NCBI GenBank assembly: GCA_009859145.1
Contig: VRVR01000041.1
Coordinates: forward strand, 124,001 to 188,000
DNA length: 64,000 nucleotides
DNA from: Andalucia godoyi
Taxonomy: Eukaryota; Discoba; Jakobea; Jakobida; Andaluciidae
Direction: 5' to 3'
Shown here piece by piece: positions 9,315-19,900 of this stretch. How positions within the stretch are numbered: the first letter of the stretch is position 1; each line of letters begins with the position of its first letter. The notes beneath the pieces are model-generated. The model made no database searches, had not been told where the DNA came from, and worked only from the letters and a program-made list of their open reading frames with translations. The position numbers and the translations under genes were made by a program.

Positions 9315-9631
9315 GACGTCGAGGGCGTGCGCAAAATCTGTGCCGACAACAGTGGTGGGAGGGGTCTTCTAGTGTCGTTCAAGTCGTCTTTAATGTAGTC
9401 CTTTTTGACCCTTCTATCTTCCAATTACCAGGCTCCCGCACTCACGCGTGTCGTTTACTCCATTCTCACCGAATCTCCTACACTTTGCAGTTCAGTAATC
9501 CGAGAACCTGAAAGCAAAACTTTTCCTGGGCTGCACATGCACATGTGTATCGTTGAATTCCGAAGACTGGGATTGACGAGTTGTTGACGTTCCCCACTTT
9601 ACGCACATTTACGCTCGATTACCGCTTCGCA

Positions 9632-11446
9632 ATGGCTTCGTGGATTGTTCCGTTAATTGGAGGGTTGTTTTTGTTGTTTGTGTTTTACGATGTGTTCCAA
9701 ACCGTGTTTTTTGGAACGGGACCACTTGCGAAACAGATTGTTCGGTTGTTCCGTGTGATGATTGTGCTCAGCCGATGTCGATTTGCAAATGCTGTCAAGG
9801 CGTTCTTACCAGAACCTCGAAACACTGACGCTGACACGGGGTTTGAGATGCCGTTTCAACCATCGGATGATGTGTGGAGAGCGAACAAGAACTCTGCTGC
9901 GGCTTCTCAGGCCAGTGTTCCCGCGGCTGCGGTGTCGTCGGCATCCTCGTCCTCTTCTTCTCGCGGATCTTCTTCAACTCCTTCTGCCACGCAGGCCGGT
10001 GCTGCACCTGTTCCACCGACTTCCAGAGTGCATACCGGTTGGCCGCGTATCGTACTTGCTGGAAAGGACGTCTTTTATTTCGGAACGACGCTCCGTAGAA
10101 CGTCAAATCACACATTCTTTGGACTCTCATGCGTAATACTTACCATTGTATTGTGGATCGGCCTCGTGTGGTTTTCGTGGACGTTGATTTTCTCAAATTC
10201 AAGAAGGTCGGCAGTCCGAGTATCGGGCTACTCAGCTTCTCAAGTAGCATCTATGACATTGGACAGTACCGGGAGTGCCAATGCAGAATCCGAGCCCTTA
10301 TCAACAACTTTTTGGGAACGATTCTACTTTACAGGATGCGTATTGACGACACTTGGCTTTGGCGATATAATACCCAACGATGAGTTCACGCAACTCATGT
10401 CATGCGTCTGTGCCTTTTCCGGACTCATCGTCGTTTCACTGTTGGTGACATACTTCACGCACGTCAGTCAAGACTTTGCCCAAGCAGAGCAGACGGCTCT
10501 GAAACTCTTTTGTCTCGGTTCGACGCCGTTTGACGTCCTAATTCAAGAGTGGTCTCCCTCCGAGCAAGACTACAAGGGGCTGTCGTATCAATTGGATGAT
10601 TTCACATCCAGCATTTGCGCATATGCAATTCGAGTAAGACGAAACGCCCTCTTGACGATCCTCCGTTCTTCAGACCGTGCTTCGTCTCCTCTGCTGGCGC
10701 TCGGAATGCTTGAAGAGCTGATATTTCTGCTGAAATTCGGAATCAGGTACCCAAACCACCCAAGTGTTCATCTCTTTCGGACCTCGTCGATCCTTTCTGA
10801 GATTGCCCTGGTGCATGCGGCATCATCGCAGGGGGAACGGGAAAGGGAAGACTACCAAAGTGCGCACGCTGAATCAAACACCAACACAAATGGAACTGAC
10901 CGACACATAAGCAACAGCTCGAGTGAACCCAACGTCCAGACAAACCATCATCGCCCAGAAAACATCGATAGCATGTTTGGTCGGAAAGGTTTCACCAGCA
11001 TTCTAGGGTTTCCTGTGCAAAAGCTTGATCTGATGGGCAGATCGATCGATCAGCTGGTGTCCGCGTATTTTGAGGTGATTCCGACAAGCATCCGACGAAG
11101 GAGAGCCCAGGAAAATGTGACCCGACTTCACTCGCAAGCTCTCTCACCTCGTGTTCCGTCATTGAGACTTTTAGAAATGTACGGAATTCCTGTGGTTTCC
11201 GACGAGGAGTACATGAAAATGTTGCAGCGGCCCGAAATTCGTTCCCGAAGACTGCTTATGTGCTCCTTGCTGACACTGGAGGGATTCACATGGAATGATC
11301 TGTATGCGACAGCAGACCTGCGATTGGCATCACCGCTACTCTTGAGCTGCACATCTTCCAGCAGCGCTAGGAGAAGAAAAACAAGCCAAGAACTGCGAAC
11401 GTCTCGGCTCATTCCGTCTGAAATTAGAAGAGTCGATTATCCGTAG
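9632..11446 (+). CDS. Potassium-channel-like membrane protein
   Basis: ATG 9632 opens a 604-residue protein; the frame extends further upstream only to non-ATG codons. A first hydrophobic helix occupies residues 4-27. Then come a Ser/Ala-rich linker, a second helix (about 160-185), a pore loop with TTLGFGDIIPND (about 239-250) and a third helix (250-275). TxGFGD is the K+ selectivity filter. The order helix, pore, helix is that of two-TM/Ion_trans_2 channels, here with one extra N-terminal helix, as seen in some prokaryotic-type channel proteins. The remaining 330 residues are cytosolic, partly low complexity, with no domain I recognise. There is no voltage sensor. Confidence 0.75.
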   Translation: MASWIVPLIGGLFLLFVFYDVFQTVFFGTGPLAKQIVRLFRVMIVLSRCRFANAVKAFLPEPRNTDADTGFEMPFQPSDDVWRANKNSAAASQASVPAAAVSSASSSSSSRGSSSTPSATQAGAAPVPPTSRVHTGWPRIVLAGKDVFYFGTTLRRTSNHTFFGLSCVILTIVLWIGLVWFSWTLIFSNSRRSAVRVSGYSASQVASMTLDSTGSANAESEPLSTTFWERFYFTGCVLTTLGFGDIIPNDEFTQLMSCVCAFSGLIVVSLLVTYFTHVSQDFAQAEQTALKLFCLGSTPFDVLIQEWSPSEQDYKGLSYQLDDFTSSICAYAIRVRRNALLTILRSSDRASSPLLALGMLEELIFLLKFGIRYPNHPSVHLFRTSSILSEIALVHAASSQGEREREDYQSAHAESNTNTNGTDRHISNSSSEPNVQTNHHRPENIDSMFGRKGFTSILGFPVQKLDLMGRSIDQLVSAYFEVIPTSIRRRRAQENVTRLHSQALSPRVPSLRLLEMYGIPVVSDEEYMKMLQRPEIRSRRLLMCSLLTLEGFTWNDLYATADLRLASPLLLSCTSSSSARRRKTSQELRTSRLIPSEIRRVDYP

Positions 11447-11531
11447 ATGGCCAGAACCCCCTACCCAGCGCATTATCCCCTGTGAAAGCCGCAAACCAAA
11501 GCGAAAAAGCAATAGCAGAGCAGAGCAGGGA

Positions 11532-12701
11532 TTACTGAATCCAGCAAGACGGGAATCTCCGTTTCTTCTCGTTCAGTCTACCCAGCACGTACTCGTCCGC
11601 ACGCTCAAGGGCTCGGTACAGCACTTTGAGAGCAAGCCTATCGCAGGTCTTGTCACTTTGGAGAAAATCCACATAGTTTTGCACAGGCAACACATCAGCG
11701 AATTCGGCTTGCAAATCTCTCATAACCTGCGCCTTCTTGTCCTCCACAAGGCCTACGGATGCAAACGTATCGTTTGTTGCACCCGCATGACAGTCGATTT
11801 TGGTGATGGCAAACACCGGATGGTAGCCCATCTCGCGCACAGTCTTGACGAGCCGAGCCAGTGCAGGGGATATCGTGGTCGCATTCGCAGGAAGTACAAT
11901 CACAACACCGTGTGGGACGGCTGATATCCCTGGTGGCTGATCTGGGCTCCTGCATGAGGGATCCAGAATCTGCGCTCGATTAAGCGTAAAAAGAAATCGG
12001 AATGTGTCCCATAGAGTGTAGCTCGTGTATGGGCACGATAGAATTTCTCGGTTGGGTCGCACAAGCCCGTACATGACATGCTGCATATGAGTCAGATACT
12101 CTCTTTCATTCTCATCTCCATTAATATTGGACGACATGGACACGATTCCCTTGCTGTCATATGCTAGAATTGTAGCACTGATTACAGGATCTGCAGCATT
12201 CTCGCATTCCCCACACTCTTCCATATGCTCTTCGCCGCTCCCACTGCTTGCATGACTACCGCTATCGCCGTTGTCGTGATGAAGATGAAGATGATTCTCG
12301 GAAACTTTGGATGCTTGACCGTTGGGGACCTGTGATGAATCTGAAAGCGCAGAGACTGCACGTGGAATTCCAATTGCGGATGCCCGATCCTTTGCATTCA
12401 CTCCAAACGGCTGGTACTTCTTTGTAGTGGAGAATGTCTGGAACAGAAACGGTCGGCCGACTGCCGCAATAGGTTCTCTATTCTCATCTTCCGGATGCAG
12501 CGCACGATACCATGTCGACACAAGCGATGATTTTCCAGCACCCGCCTCGCCCACCAAGAGAATATTCATATGACTCAGTTCATCCTTTCCGGAAAGTTGC
12601 GACAAAAGATGCGCCCGAGCAGGAACATCCGTCAGCAACAAACAAAGCGGACTGTACGACAACAGCAAATCTCGCAGATCATCCGTCGACACCCGATCCA
12701 T
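11532..12701 (-). CDS. IFI44-like P-loop GTPase
   Basis: The protein has 389 residues. The P-loop GEAGAGKSS is at residues 51-59. A candidate switch/G3 segment follows (LWDTFRFLF), then a hydrophobic strand (VVIVLPANA) and FAITKID (about 298-304), which fits the G4 T/N-K-x-D motif. The C-terminus (QNYVDFLQ...LKVLYRALERADEYVLGRL) matches the way IFI44-family GTPases end with a helix after a NY motif. A Ser/Gly/His-rich insertion occupies about residues 125-180. The role is unknown; in animals the family is interferon-induced, but members occur in diverse eukaryotes. It is transcribed away from the neighbouring kinase. Confidence 0.7.
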   Translation of the reverse strand: MDRVSTDDLRDLLLSYSPLCLLLTDVPARAHLLSQLSGKDELSHMNILLVGEAGAGKSSLVSTWYRALHPEDENREPIAAVGRPFLFQTFSTTKKYQPFGVNAKDRASAIGIPRAVSALSDSSQVPNGQASKVSENHLHLHHDNGDSGSHASSGSGEEHMEECGECENAADPVISATILAYDSKGIVSMSSNINGDENEREYLTHMQHVMYGLVRPNREILSCPYTSYTLWDTFRFLFTLNRAQILDPSCRSPDQPPGISAVPHGVVIVLPANATTISPALARLVKTVREMGYHPVFAITKIDCHAGATNDTFASVGLVEDKKAQVMRDLQAEFADVLPVQNYVDFLQSDKTCDRLALKVLYRALERADEYVLGRLNEKKRRFPSCWIQ

Positions 12702-12768
12702 ACTGAGGTTGCTGTCCCAAACGTCCGAACCGCAAACGATGTGAAACTAACAAGCCAACACACAGCGT

Positions 12769-12938
12769 GATGAAATTACTACCCTCCAACTCCACACCTC
12801 GCCAGATTTCTGTCGCTCCCACAGCTGTCTTGTTCAGAATGTATTTTCTTTTCCAAAAAGCATACTTTCGATCCGGGCAACAGCACCAATCCAATGAGCA
12901 TTTCTGCGTTGGGCGATATTGGCGAGTCTGCGCAACAG
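12769..12938. repeat. Dispersed repeat, copy 2 (matches 7903-8079)
   Basis: This is the second copy of the repeat described at 7903-8079, in the same orientation and roughly 80 percent alike by eye. The minus strand reads LNKTAVGATEIWRGVELEGSN in one open frame. That resembles the G-A-x-N/E-I helix after the last RuvC motif, but the RD pair is absent. Confidence 0.85.
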
Positions 12939-13891
12939 ATCGAAAAATTTTCGGACTCTTCTTTCTTTGAGCCTCCAGTTTCAGTTCCACTGTAGTTCAG
13001 TTAAAATCAAAGATGGAGCATGTCGTGTCTTACCGCTTTTTCTGTCATCGCGACTCGAGTGTAACCAAGAAACCAGTGCACGAGCAGAGCGCCTGGGTCT
13101 ACCTCGCATGCTTCACTAAACGTAGGACAGCCGAAGAGGAATTGACAGACATCTCAACGAACAACCACATCTACCCCCTCCCCGAGAGCTCTTGTGGAAA
13201 CGGTGCCTGATAAAGGGAGGAAAAAACAATAAGAGAAGGAGAGGGCAGGAAAAGCAACAAAAAAAAAAAAGGAAACCGAAGTTCCTCCAACGATTCGATT
13301 CGACCCGAGAAGAAACCTCTCTCCAACACAAAGAAACTCTTCGTTTTCTGATTTCCTCTAAAAAACCAAACGTGTTATTATTTTTATTATCATTATTATT
13401 ATTATTGTTTCTTCTTTGTTCGCCTGATTCACAACGGGAATTCATCATCGTACTCGTTATTTATAATTATATTGATTCTATTATATTTTGTATCAAGAAG
13501 AAAATCATTAGGTAGTGGGGGAGGATTTTTTTTTTTTTTTTTTTTTGCAAAGGTCTGTTGGTCATTTGGACCGCGTCTGCAGAAAGAAAAGAGAAGAAGA
13601 AGAACGTCATCGACGAGATCGACAACCAATACAACCGTCATATTCAGAATCACGATCTGGGCTAGGATCACGATCACCATCAGAGTCAAGGTTTCAGTAC
13701 TCTCTTGACGCGTCCCTTTTCTTTTCCTTCCTCTTCTTCCTCTTCTTCTGCTTGTTGTTGTTTTGGTTTCTTAACTGCTATTGCCTTTTTTGAAATCCTG
13801 TGATTGCTCTCGTCTTGGTAGCCGCTGCACCGTGTTGTTCTTTTTCATTTGTTGCATTGCTAAGATTGTTTTGGTCGGGACGGGGAGATAC

Positions 13892-13897
13892 ATGTAA
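13892..13897 (+). promoter_or_regulatory. Start-stop element (ATG TAA) abutting the kinase start
   Basis: The leader ends in ATGTAAATG: a minimal upstream frame (ATG 13892, TAA 13895) directly and in frame ahead of ATG 13898. Start-stop elements are known to hold ribosomes and lower translation of the main frame. Whether the leader really includes this ATG depends on the transcription start, which I cannot see. Confidence 0.4.
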
Positions 13898-16624
13898 ATG
13901 GGGTGTGGATCTTCAAAGGCTGGCTCGGAGCCTTCGGATAGCCCGCAGCCGCAGTATCAAAAGAGCGAGAACTCGACAACGGCGGTGAACTCAGAGTCTT
14001 CTGATCAGCAGCAACAGTCACAGTGCCGACACGGGTCAAGCCAAGAATTCGCACAGCATGAAGAGACGGAGTCCGAGACAGTGTCTGGAAGGTCAAAATC
14101 GTTGACTGCGACTGATGACCGAGTTTTCCAAACTGCAGTCACGGAAATTGCGGATGAAGACTGTGAGGACGAGCGGTCCATGTCTTCCTTGTCCACGACG
14201 AACACGGTGGACGCGGATGATGGACTGGCATACATTACAGAGGAAATGAGGCTCCGCTGCGAGGGGAAATACGGACTGATTGCGAATACGCTTGAGCAAA
14301 CGACGCTCTGTTATGATTTGCAGCGCGAATTGTTCTCGTATGGTTTTTCAAGAGTCCTTAACTTCCCGCTTGACCAAATCATCAATCATGTGGACCACTT
14401 TCAGCAAAGCTATTATCTGCAGGCCACGTACGATATCATTGTTATCGTTGAAGAGGAGGCTGATTTGATCTCCGACGAGCATGTGAGGTGGAGTGAGCGG
14501 CTCTTAGATTCCTGTGATACCAGACATCGTGCAGTCCGCGAGATTGAAAAGCAAGCAGCAGCTTCACAGGCGCTTCTGGCATCGAATTCACGTCCCTCAT
14601 CACACGGGCTGCTCACAACTGGCCTGTCGGAGTGCTCCGGGGGCGGTGATGATGCATCGACACAAGTTTTGCATTCAGATGCTTCCTCCTTGTATTTTAA
14701 CGCAACCGGCGATAGTCCTTTGCAGAGCTATGGCGGAAGCATTCCGGAGACATCGGTGCTCCCCCCAGAAGTCAGCATGGACATGGGAACTCCAGACTCG
14801 ACTCCGAATATCGCTTCGAAAGTCACCTCTCCAAGCCATGAATCGCAGCTCTTGTCTCTTAACAGTGGTTCAGATCCCAACTTCCTCGCCGCGTCTTCCC
14901 CAACCCAAGTTCCACAAGTTCGGTATCCATCCAAGGGTAGTACCGATTCGACTGGTACTCCGATTAACGGTCGTGGAGGTGAAGGCATTGAGGACAGAAG
15001 GCCATCCACTACTCGGTCACGAAAGGGGTCGGTGACCAAGCAGACCAACAAAGTGACAAGAGGACGCGCCATGTCTGGTGCAAAGTTTTTGAACGAATAC
15101 ATTGTGCTGGAGAAGCTTGGAAAAGGTGCATACGGAAAAGTGAAGAAGGTTCAGAACAAGGATAACTCCAAAGTCCTGGCGATGAAAATAGTCAACAAAG
15201 AAGCGTTGAAGAGACGAAGAAAAATGGGAGGAGGGAATGCTTTCCAAGATGTGCAGCGAGAGATTGCAATTTGGCAAAAGTTGGACCACGACCACTGTGT
15301 GCATCTGTATGAAGTCATTGATGATCCGGACGCGGAGGAGCTGTACATGATTACAGATTTCATGTCCGGTGGTCCGATTGCGAAGCTTAATGGCGACGGC
15401 ACTGTATGTGGTGGGCCGCTTCCGGAAGCGCGAGTTCGGGAAATGCTTCAGGACATTTTACTCGGTCTTGAGTATTTGCATGCAAATGACGTTGTCCATC
15501 GGGATATCAAACCGGAAAACCTGCTTTTAGATTCTCGCAGCAGAGTTCGTCTTGTTGACTTTGGCGTGTCTTTCTTGTGTGATGACGGCGACGATCGAGT
15601 GTCACAGTCGTACGGGACGCCTGCCTTTATGGCCCCCGAAGCTTGCAAGGGTGGCACGTATCAAGGAAGACCGACCGACATTTGGGCCTTGGGGGTTACT
15701 GTGTTCGCGCTGCTTGTCGGCCGACTGCCATTTTATGGGAACAACACAATGGCAATCTACAAGGCTATCCAGAATCTTGATGTTTCGTTTCCCGATTCGT
15801 TTCACAACCCGGATTTCCAGGCGTTGGCAGTTCGATTCCTTGACAAAGATCCGTCGACTCGAATTACCATCGACGAACTTAAGAAGGACCCTTGGGTGAC
15901 CAATCATGGTGCCTGGATGGCCCCGTCTCTGGAAGAGCATTCCGGCACATTGGTGAATGTTTCCGAGGAGGATATCGCCAACGCAGTGTCGAAGCGTGGC
16001 ATTGTTCTTCTGGATCGTTTCGGTACGATCATGAAGGCCGTGAATCAGTTCAGAAAGCGTGCGCAGTCTGCGCGCAGACGATCGAGTGGCGGCAAAGGGG
16101 CTCTTGTTCCTCCAACCATGGCGCTGACAGAGCGTGGCGCGACACCGACACCGTCTCCCAATGACGTTTCTGTGGCGCTTGCGAAATCGATTATGCACCT
16201 CGTTCTTGTTACGCCTTTTGGCATCAGGAAACCGTACTGGAAGAATCTTCTTGTCCGACAATGGAACTGCAACCTGATCCAAACGAACGCACCCGCGGAT
16301 CCGTCTTTTGCTGATGTTCCCTGTGAAGTTCGCGGTCCGATGCGTGCTACGGGGGTTGACCTCAACGAGAAGCTGACGGTCGTCAATTTTAACCTCATGG
16401 AGCATTTTTCATTCGACCGACGAGAATTCTTGAGTGCTGTTGAAGTTGCTTTGGAATCAAGACAGCGATTGAGAATCCTGACGACGGCTGTCAACAGCGA
16501 GGTCCCGTCGCCTGCGTCACGTATGGTGAGAGTTCGTCCGCCGAGTATGTCCGGGGATAATTCAAGTGCCTTTTCAAGCACGGCAGGTTTCGAAAGCGGC
16601 GCAGATGCGGAGGATGAGTCATAG
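13898..16624 (+). CDS. CaMKK/Elm1-like Ser/Thr protein kinase, probably N-myristoylated
   Basis: The protein has 908 residues and starts MGCGSSKAG, a good N-myristoylation (Gly2) plus palmitoylation (Cys3) sequence, so it is probably membrane-attached. The first 395 residues are mostly disordered. The kinase domain spans about 400-680: LGKGAYGKVKK (Gly loop), LAMKIVNKE (VAIK Lys), VVHRDIKPENLLL (catalytic loop, about 533), VDFGVSFL (DFG, about 554), GTPAFMAPE (activation segment end, about 574) and DIWALGVTVFALLVGRLPF. The DFGVS plus SYGTPAFMAPE combination is typical of the CaMKK / SNF1-activating kinase branch, which phosphorylates AMPK- or CaMK-type kinases. The C-terminal 220 residues contain no recognised domain. 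All catalytic residues are present. Confidence 0.9.
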   Translation: MGCGSSKAGSEPSDSPQPQYQKSENSTTAVNSESSDQQQQSQCRHGSSQEFAQHEETESETVSGRSKSLTATDDRVFQTAVTEIADEDCEDERSMSSLSTTNTVDADDGLAYITEEMRLRCEGKYGLIANTLEQTTLCYDLQRELFSYGFSRVLNFPLDQIINHVDHFQQSYYLQATYDIIVIVEEEADLISDEHVRWSERLLDSCDTRHRAVREIEKQAAASQALLASNSRPSSHGLLTTGLSECSGGGDDASTQVLHSDASSLYFNATGDSPLQSYGGSIPETSVLPPEVSMDMGTPDSTPNIASKVTSPSHESQLLSLNSGSDPNFLAASSPTQVPQVRYPSKGSTDSTGTPINGRGGEGIEDRRPSTTRSRKGSVTKQTNKVTRGRAMSGAKFLNEYIVLEKLGKGAYGKVKKVQNKDNSKVLAMKIVNKEALKRRRKMGGGNAFQDVQREIAIWQKLDHDHCVHLYEVIDDPDAEELYMITDFMSGGPIAKLNGDGTVCGGPLPEARVREMLQDILLGLEYLHANDVVHRDIKPENLLLDSRSRVRLVDFGVSFLCDDGDDRVSQSYGTPAFMAPEACKGGTYQGRPTDIWALGVTVFALLVGRLPFYGNNTMAIYKAIQNLDVSFPDSFHNPDFQALAVRFLDKDPSTRITIDELKKDPWVTNHGAWMAPSLEEHSGTLVNVSEEDIANAVSKRGIVLLDRFGTIMKAVNQFRKRAQSARRRSSGGKGALVPPTMALTERGATPTPSPNDVSVALAKSIMHLVLVTPFGIRKPYWKNLLVRQWNCNLIQTNAPADPSFADVPCEVRGPMRATGVDLNEKLTVVNFNLMEHFSFDRREFLSAVEVALESRQRLRILTTAVNSEVPSPASRMVRVRPPSMSGDNSSAFSSTAGFESGADAEDES

Positions 16625-16999
16625 CCATAGTCTAATATGCGCGTCTGCATCGATATATATTCGCATGTCGATACCGCTTGTCTCGCGCAAAAAATGGATT
16701 GTCTGTATTGCATCCCAGTGCCTTACGAGGCTGACTGGACGGCCAACAGCTTTCTCTTTAATTACTGCGCAATGTTTTTCTTTCTTTTCTTTTCATATTA
16801 GGAATCAGCTCCCGAGTCCCCTCCTCCTCCTTGGTCTGGACGAGTGCTCAAGTCAGATGCAAATTCACCGTGACAAGAAAAAAGAAAAGAGAATGAAATC
16901 TTAAATTAAAAAAAAACTGAAAAAAAATAACATTGTGATTCCCTCCGGGGCTATATCAGAGAGTAAGAAAGGAGGAGGAGGCAATTGCGGAAGAACTGC
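16625..16999. other. Intergenic spacer between convergent genes
   Basis: The spacer lies between the 3' ends of the kinase gene and the minus-strand repeat receptor. It is A-rich around 16877-16930 (AAAAAA runs that could serve polyadenylation of either gene). I see no gene. Confidence 0.6.
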
Positions 17000-19900
17000 T
17001 CACCGATGCTTCCTGGATATTCCAGCTCCACGCGCAACCGTCTTTCGCTTCGCGAGTCCCTTCTTTGGAACTCGAGGATTGTGTGTAGAAGGCCCATCAA
17101 GCGCAGAGAAAGACGCACTTTCAGGAAGGTGCTTCGGCAGCGCGACATCAGATGCTTTTTGTTCTCGATCAGCAAAATCATTTCGAGTACCAACCCTGGT
17201 TCCTCCCACTGAGCGAAGTGGAGGAACTTGGGCAATCGAACGAATAAAACTATCCGTGAACGGCGAGAATCGCTTCCTTGACGTAGTTGCCGCCGGAGGT
17301 GGAGCCGCGGGCGGACCGTGTGACGAAGTCAGCGCCGCCGGTCTTTCATCAGCTTCAGGAGTTGCAAACCCCGAATACGTACAGTCTTCCTGAACACTAA
17401 CACTCGGCGCATGTGCCGCAGAATGGGACGCCCGATGTTGCACAGAGTCTGCTCTGGATCTTGACTCTTTGTTGTCGTTGCAATGACTTTCACCGGCACT
17501 CTGTTCATGTAAGGCCGGCGCTGATTCCTCGGAGCTCGCGCAAGGAGCTTCTACGTCATGGGAAGAGCCTGCATGCAATTCGAGCACTGATGGATCGTGA
17601 TTGACAATTTCAGCAGGAGTCATCGTCGCAGATGATTCATTTCGACGTGGTTCCTCAAAAACGGAAAACATAGGTTGTGTGGTGTCGTCAGAATTGTCAG
17701 GAATCACAGGACACGAAGAATCATCAATCGCGGATTGCGCAATACTCGCAGAACAACTTTCGGTACCTTGGGGGCCCGCATAAGCAGGTTCTGTTCTATG
17801 TTGATCCTCCACCACAGAAGGGGGTATACTTGCGGGCGGATACAGACTGGAGGACGATACATCCACTGCCGGAGGTAAGGAAGCCGAAAGAGCCGCATTC
17901 TCCCAAACCTCGCTGGAATCCCGTTTCGATACGTTTTGCAAAGGATTGCTAGTTTGGAGATATGTGCTTGGAGGAGACTGAACCGAAATCGTGCATGCAC
18001 GTGGCGAAAGTTGAGGAGTTCGCAAATCATGACGAACAGTAGCCACAGACATTAGAAGCGCATTTCGGAAATCATGAACAGCCAATGGGTTTGGGTGTAA
18101 TTTCAGCCTAGAAACAGGGATGACCGAAGACGATCCTATATGTACTGAGGTCGGAGAGTAACAGGGAGAAAGTGAGGACTTGCTGCTGCAGACCGCCAAC
18201 CCACCAGCTGCATTTTCAACCGAATATTTCGAATTCCAGGAAACCGGACACGGACCTATCGACTGCGGTTGCCAAACCTGTTCATCACTCGGAAAGACGG
18301 ACTTCTCTGAAACCCTTTGCAGGGGCGACCGGACGGAATCATCTGCGATGACACGAGAACGTCCGGATTTCGCCGATTTACGGTTTCTAATGCGACCCAC
18401 GACTTTCAACAAGAATGCGATTAGTCCCGAAACGTACCGGTATGCAGAGGAAATCAGGCGAAACACCGAAACACCGAGATTGAGCAAAACAATAGCCGCA
18501 TCCATAACAGCCAGAACGAAAGAAACATTGCTACTTCTATTGTTGTCTCTTGACACGCCAATCATGGAGAATAATATCAGCAATTGAATAGAATCGACAG
18601 AACTGTTGGCAACATTGATGAAATTGTCAAGAGATTCTTCAGCAGGACATGCAACCAAGAAAAACAAACTTCGGATAACCGAAAACGAAAGTGCAAGGCA
18701 GATCTGGGTATCTTGACTAATGGTTTGATTCATTCCAAACACGACGATGAGCGCGTCAACAAAGAACACAAACATCATGAAAAGATGCGTCCACCAGTAT
18801 TGTGGTTTGAAATCGAACATTTCCAAATCCCATTGAGCATCAATGGAGTCATGTGGCGGACGGAACCTTAGGGTTGGCAGTAACCAATAAACGACTAACA
18901 GACTATACAACACCACGGAAAGAACGGTTAATAACACTTCACCCCAACCGCGATCCTTGAAGCTTTCACTGAGAGTGAGCAGGACAGCGATGGATAAACT
19001 GTATGTCATGCCAAACATCATCGAAAAGTAAAACCCTCGAAAAAAGATCCACGATTTGTGCGGCAAATGAAGGGATGCGAAGGATACATTTGAATTCTCC
19101 ACGTAAATCCGCAGTAAACAAGCAACGCACAATGCAGCCAAAAAAGTGCAGTGTAAAGCAGCAAGCAGGAGTAGTATCAACGCTGCATTGGCTATTTGAT
19201 AAACGAGGATGTAGCGATACGCACTCATGGTATCCAACAGATACAGCTTCAAATTCGAGCTCTTTTCGGGATCACCAGCATCTTGCTCATCGGGGGGTGC
19301 CAAACCGAATGCACTCTCGAGAAAATCGTTCCAGAAAGGCGCCTGAAAGTTGAACGCTGCAAGCCCAACGCTCTCTATAAACTGAATGTACCATAACGGA
19401 AAACCAACCCTGAAGCATGCCATTCGAATAATTGACTGCGTGACACCGAACATGTTTAGAAATCCTCCCATGCTGAGAGAAGCAACAGAACCCGCAATGG
19501 CATCCTTCGACGCACCTTCTGATGGAAGAATCAACATTGGAGGCACAGTGGTTTCCGGAGCGAAATTCGGAGCCGAGTCGTTGCAGATCACTCCTTGCCA
19601 ACCAACAACACAAACGCACTGCCCGGTTCCAGAAATTCCAGCATCGCACAGACCATGAACACACCGTGGACAGATCGTACAGTTCGTTGAATAATAATCT
19701 GAAGCACATTGGTCGCAATATTCGGAGCCCTCTGCAGAAGAAAAGCCTGTCGGACATGAAATACACCTGGATCCATTGGTAGAAAACATTCCGGCAGGGC
19801 AGCGAACACACGAGTCGAGGAAAAACGAAGGTGACAGACCAGACTCACATGGTCGGCAGATAAAGCCAGTTGAAACATTGGAGTACGTGCCAGCAGGGCA

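Larger units (their letters stand above)
7732..9631. other. 1.9 kb gene-free region filled with element remnants
   Basis: No intact gene is visible. AATAAA at 7871-7876 may be the polyadenylation signal of the preceding gene. The region holds one copy of a repeat shared with 12769-12938, a minus-strand fragment with a DPG motif (8186-8434), a minus-strand open stretch encoding a short hydrophilic segment around 8578-8690, and the Fanzor-like relic at 8889-9314. It is best read as a landing zone for decayed transposons. Confidence 0.6.
12702..13897. other. Intergenic region between divergent GTPase and kinase genes
   Basis: About 1.2 kb without a recognisable gene. It contains repeat copy 2 (12769-12938), A-rich stretches near 13260, ATT triplets near 13376-13406 and a T-run at about 13528-13546. 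Both promoters must lie here. Short open frames (for example 13013-13210 and 13192-13515) are not supported by any motif. Confidence 0.6.
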
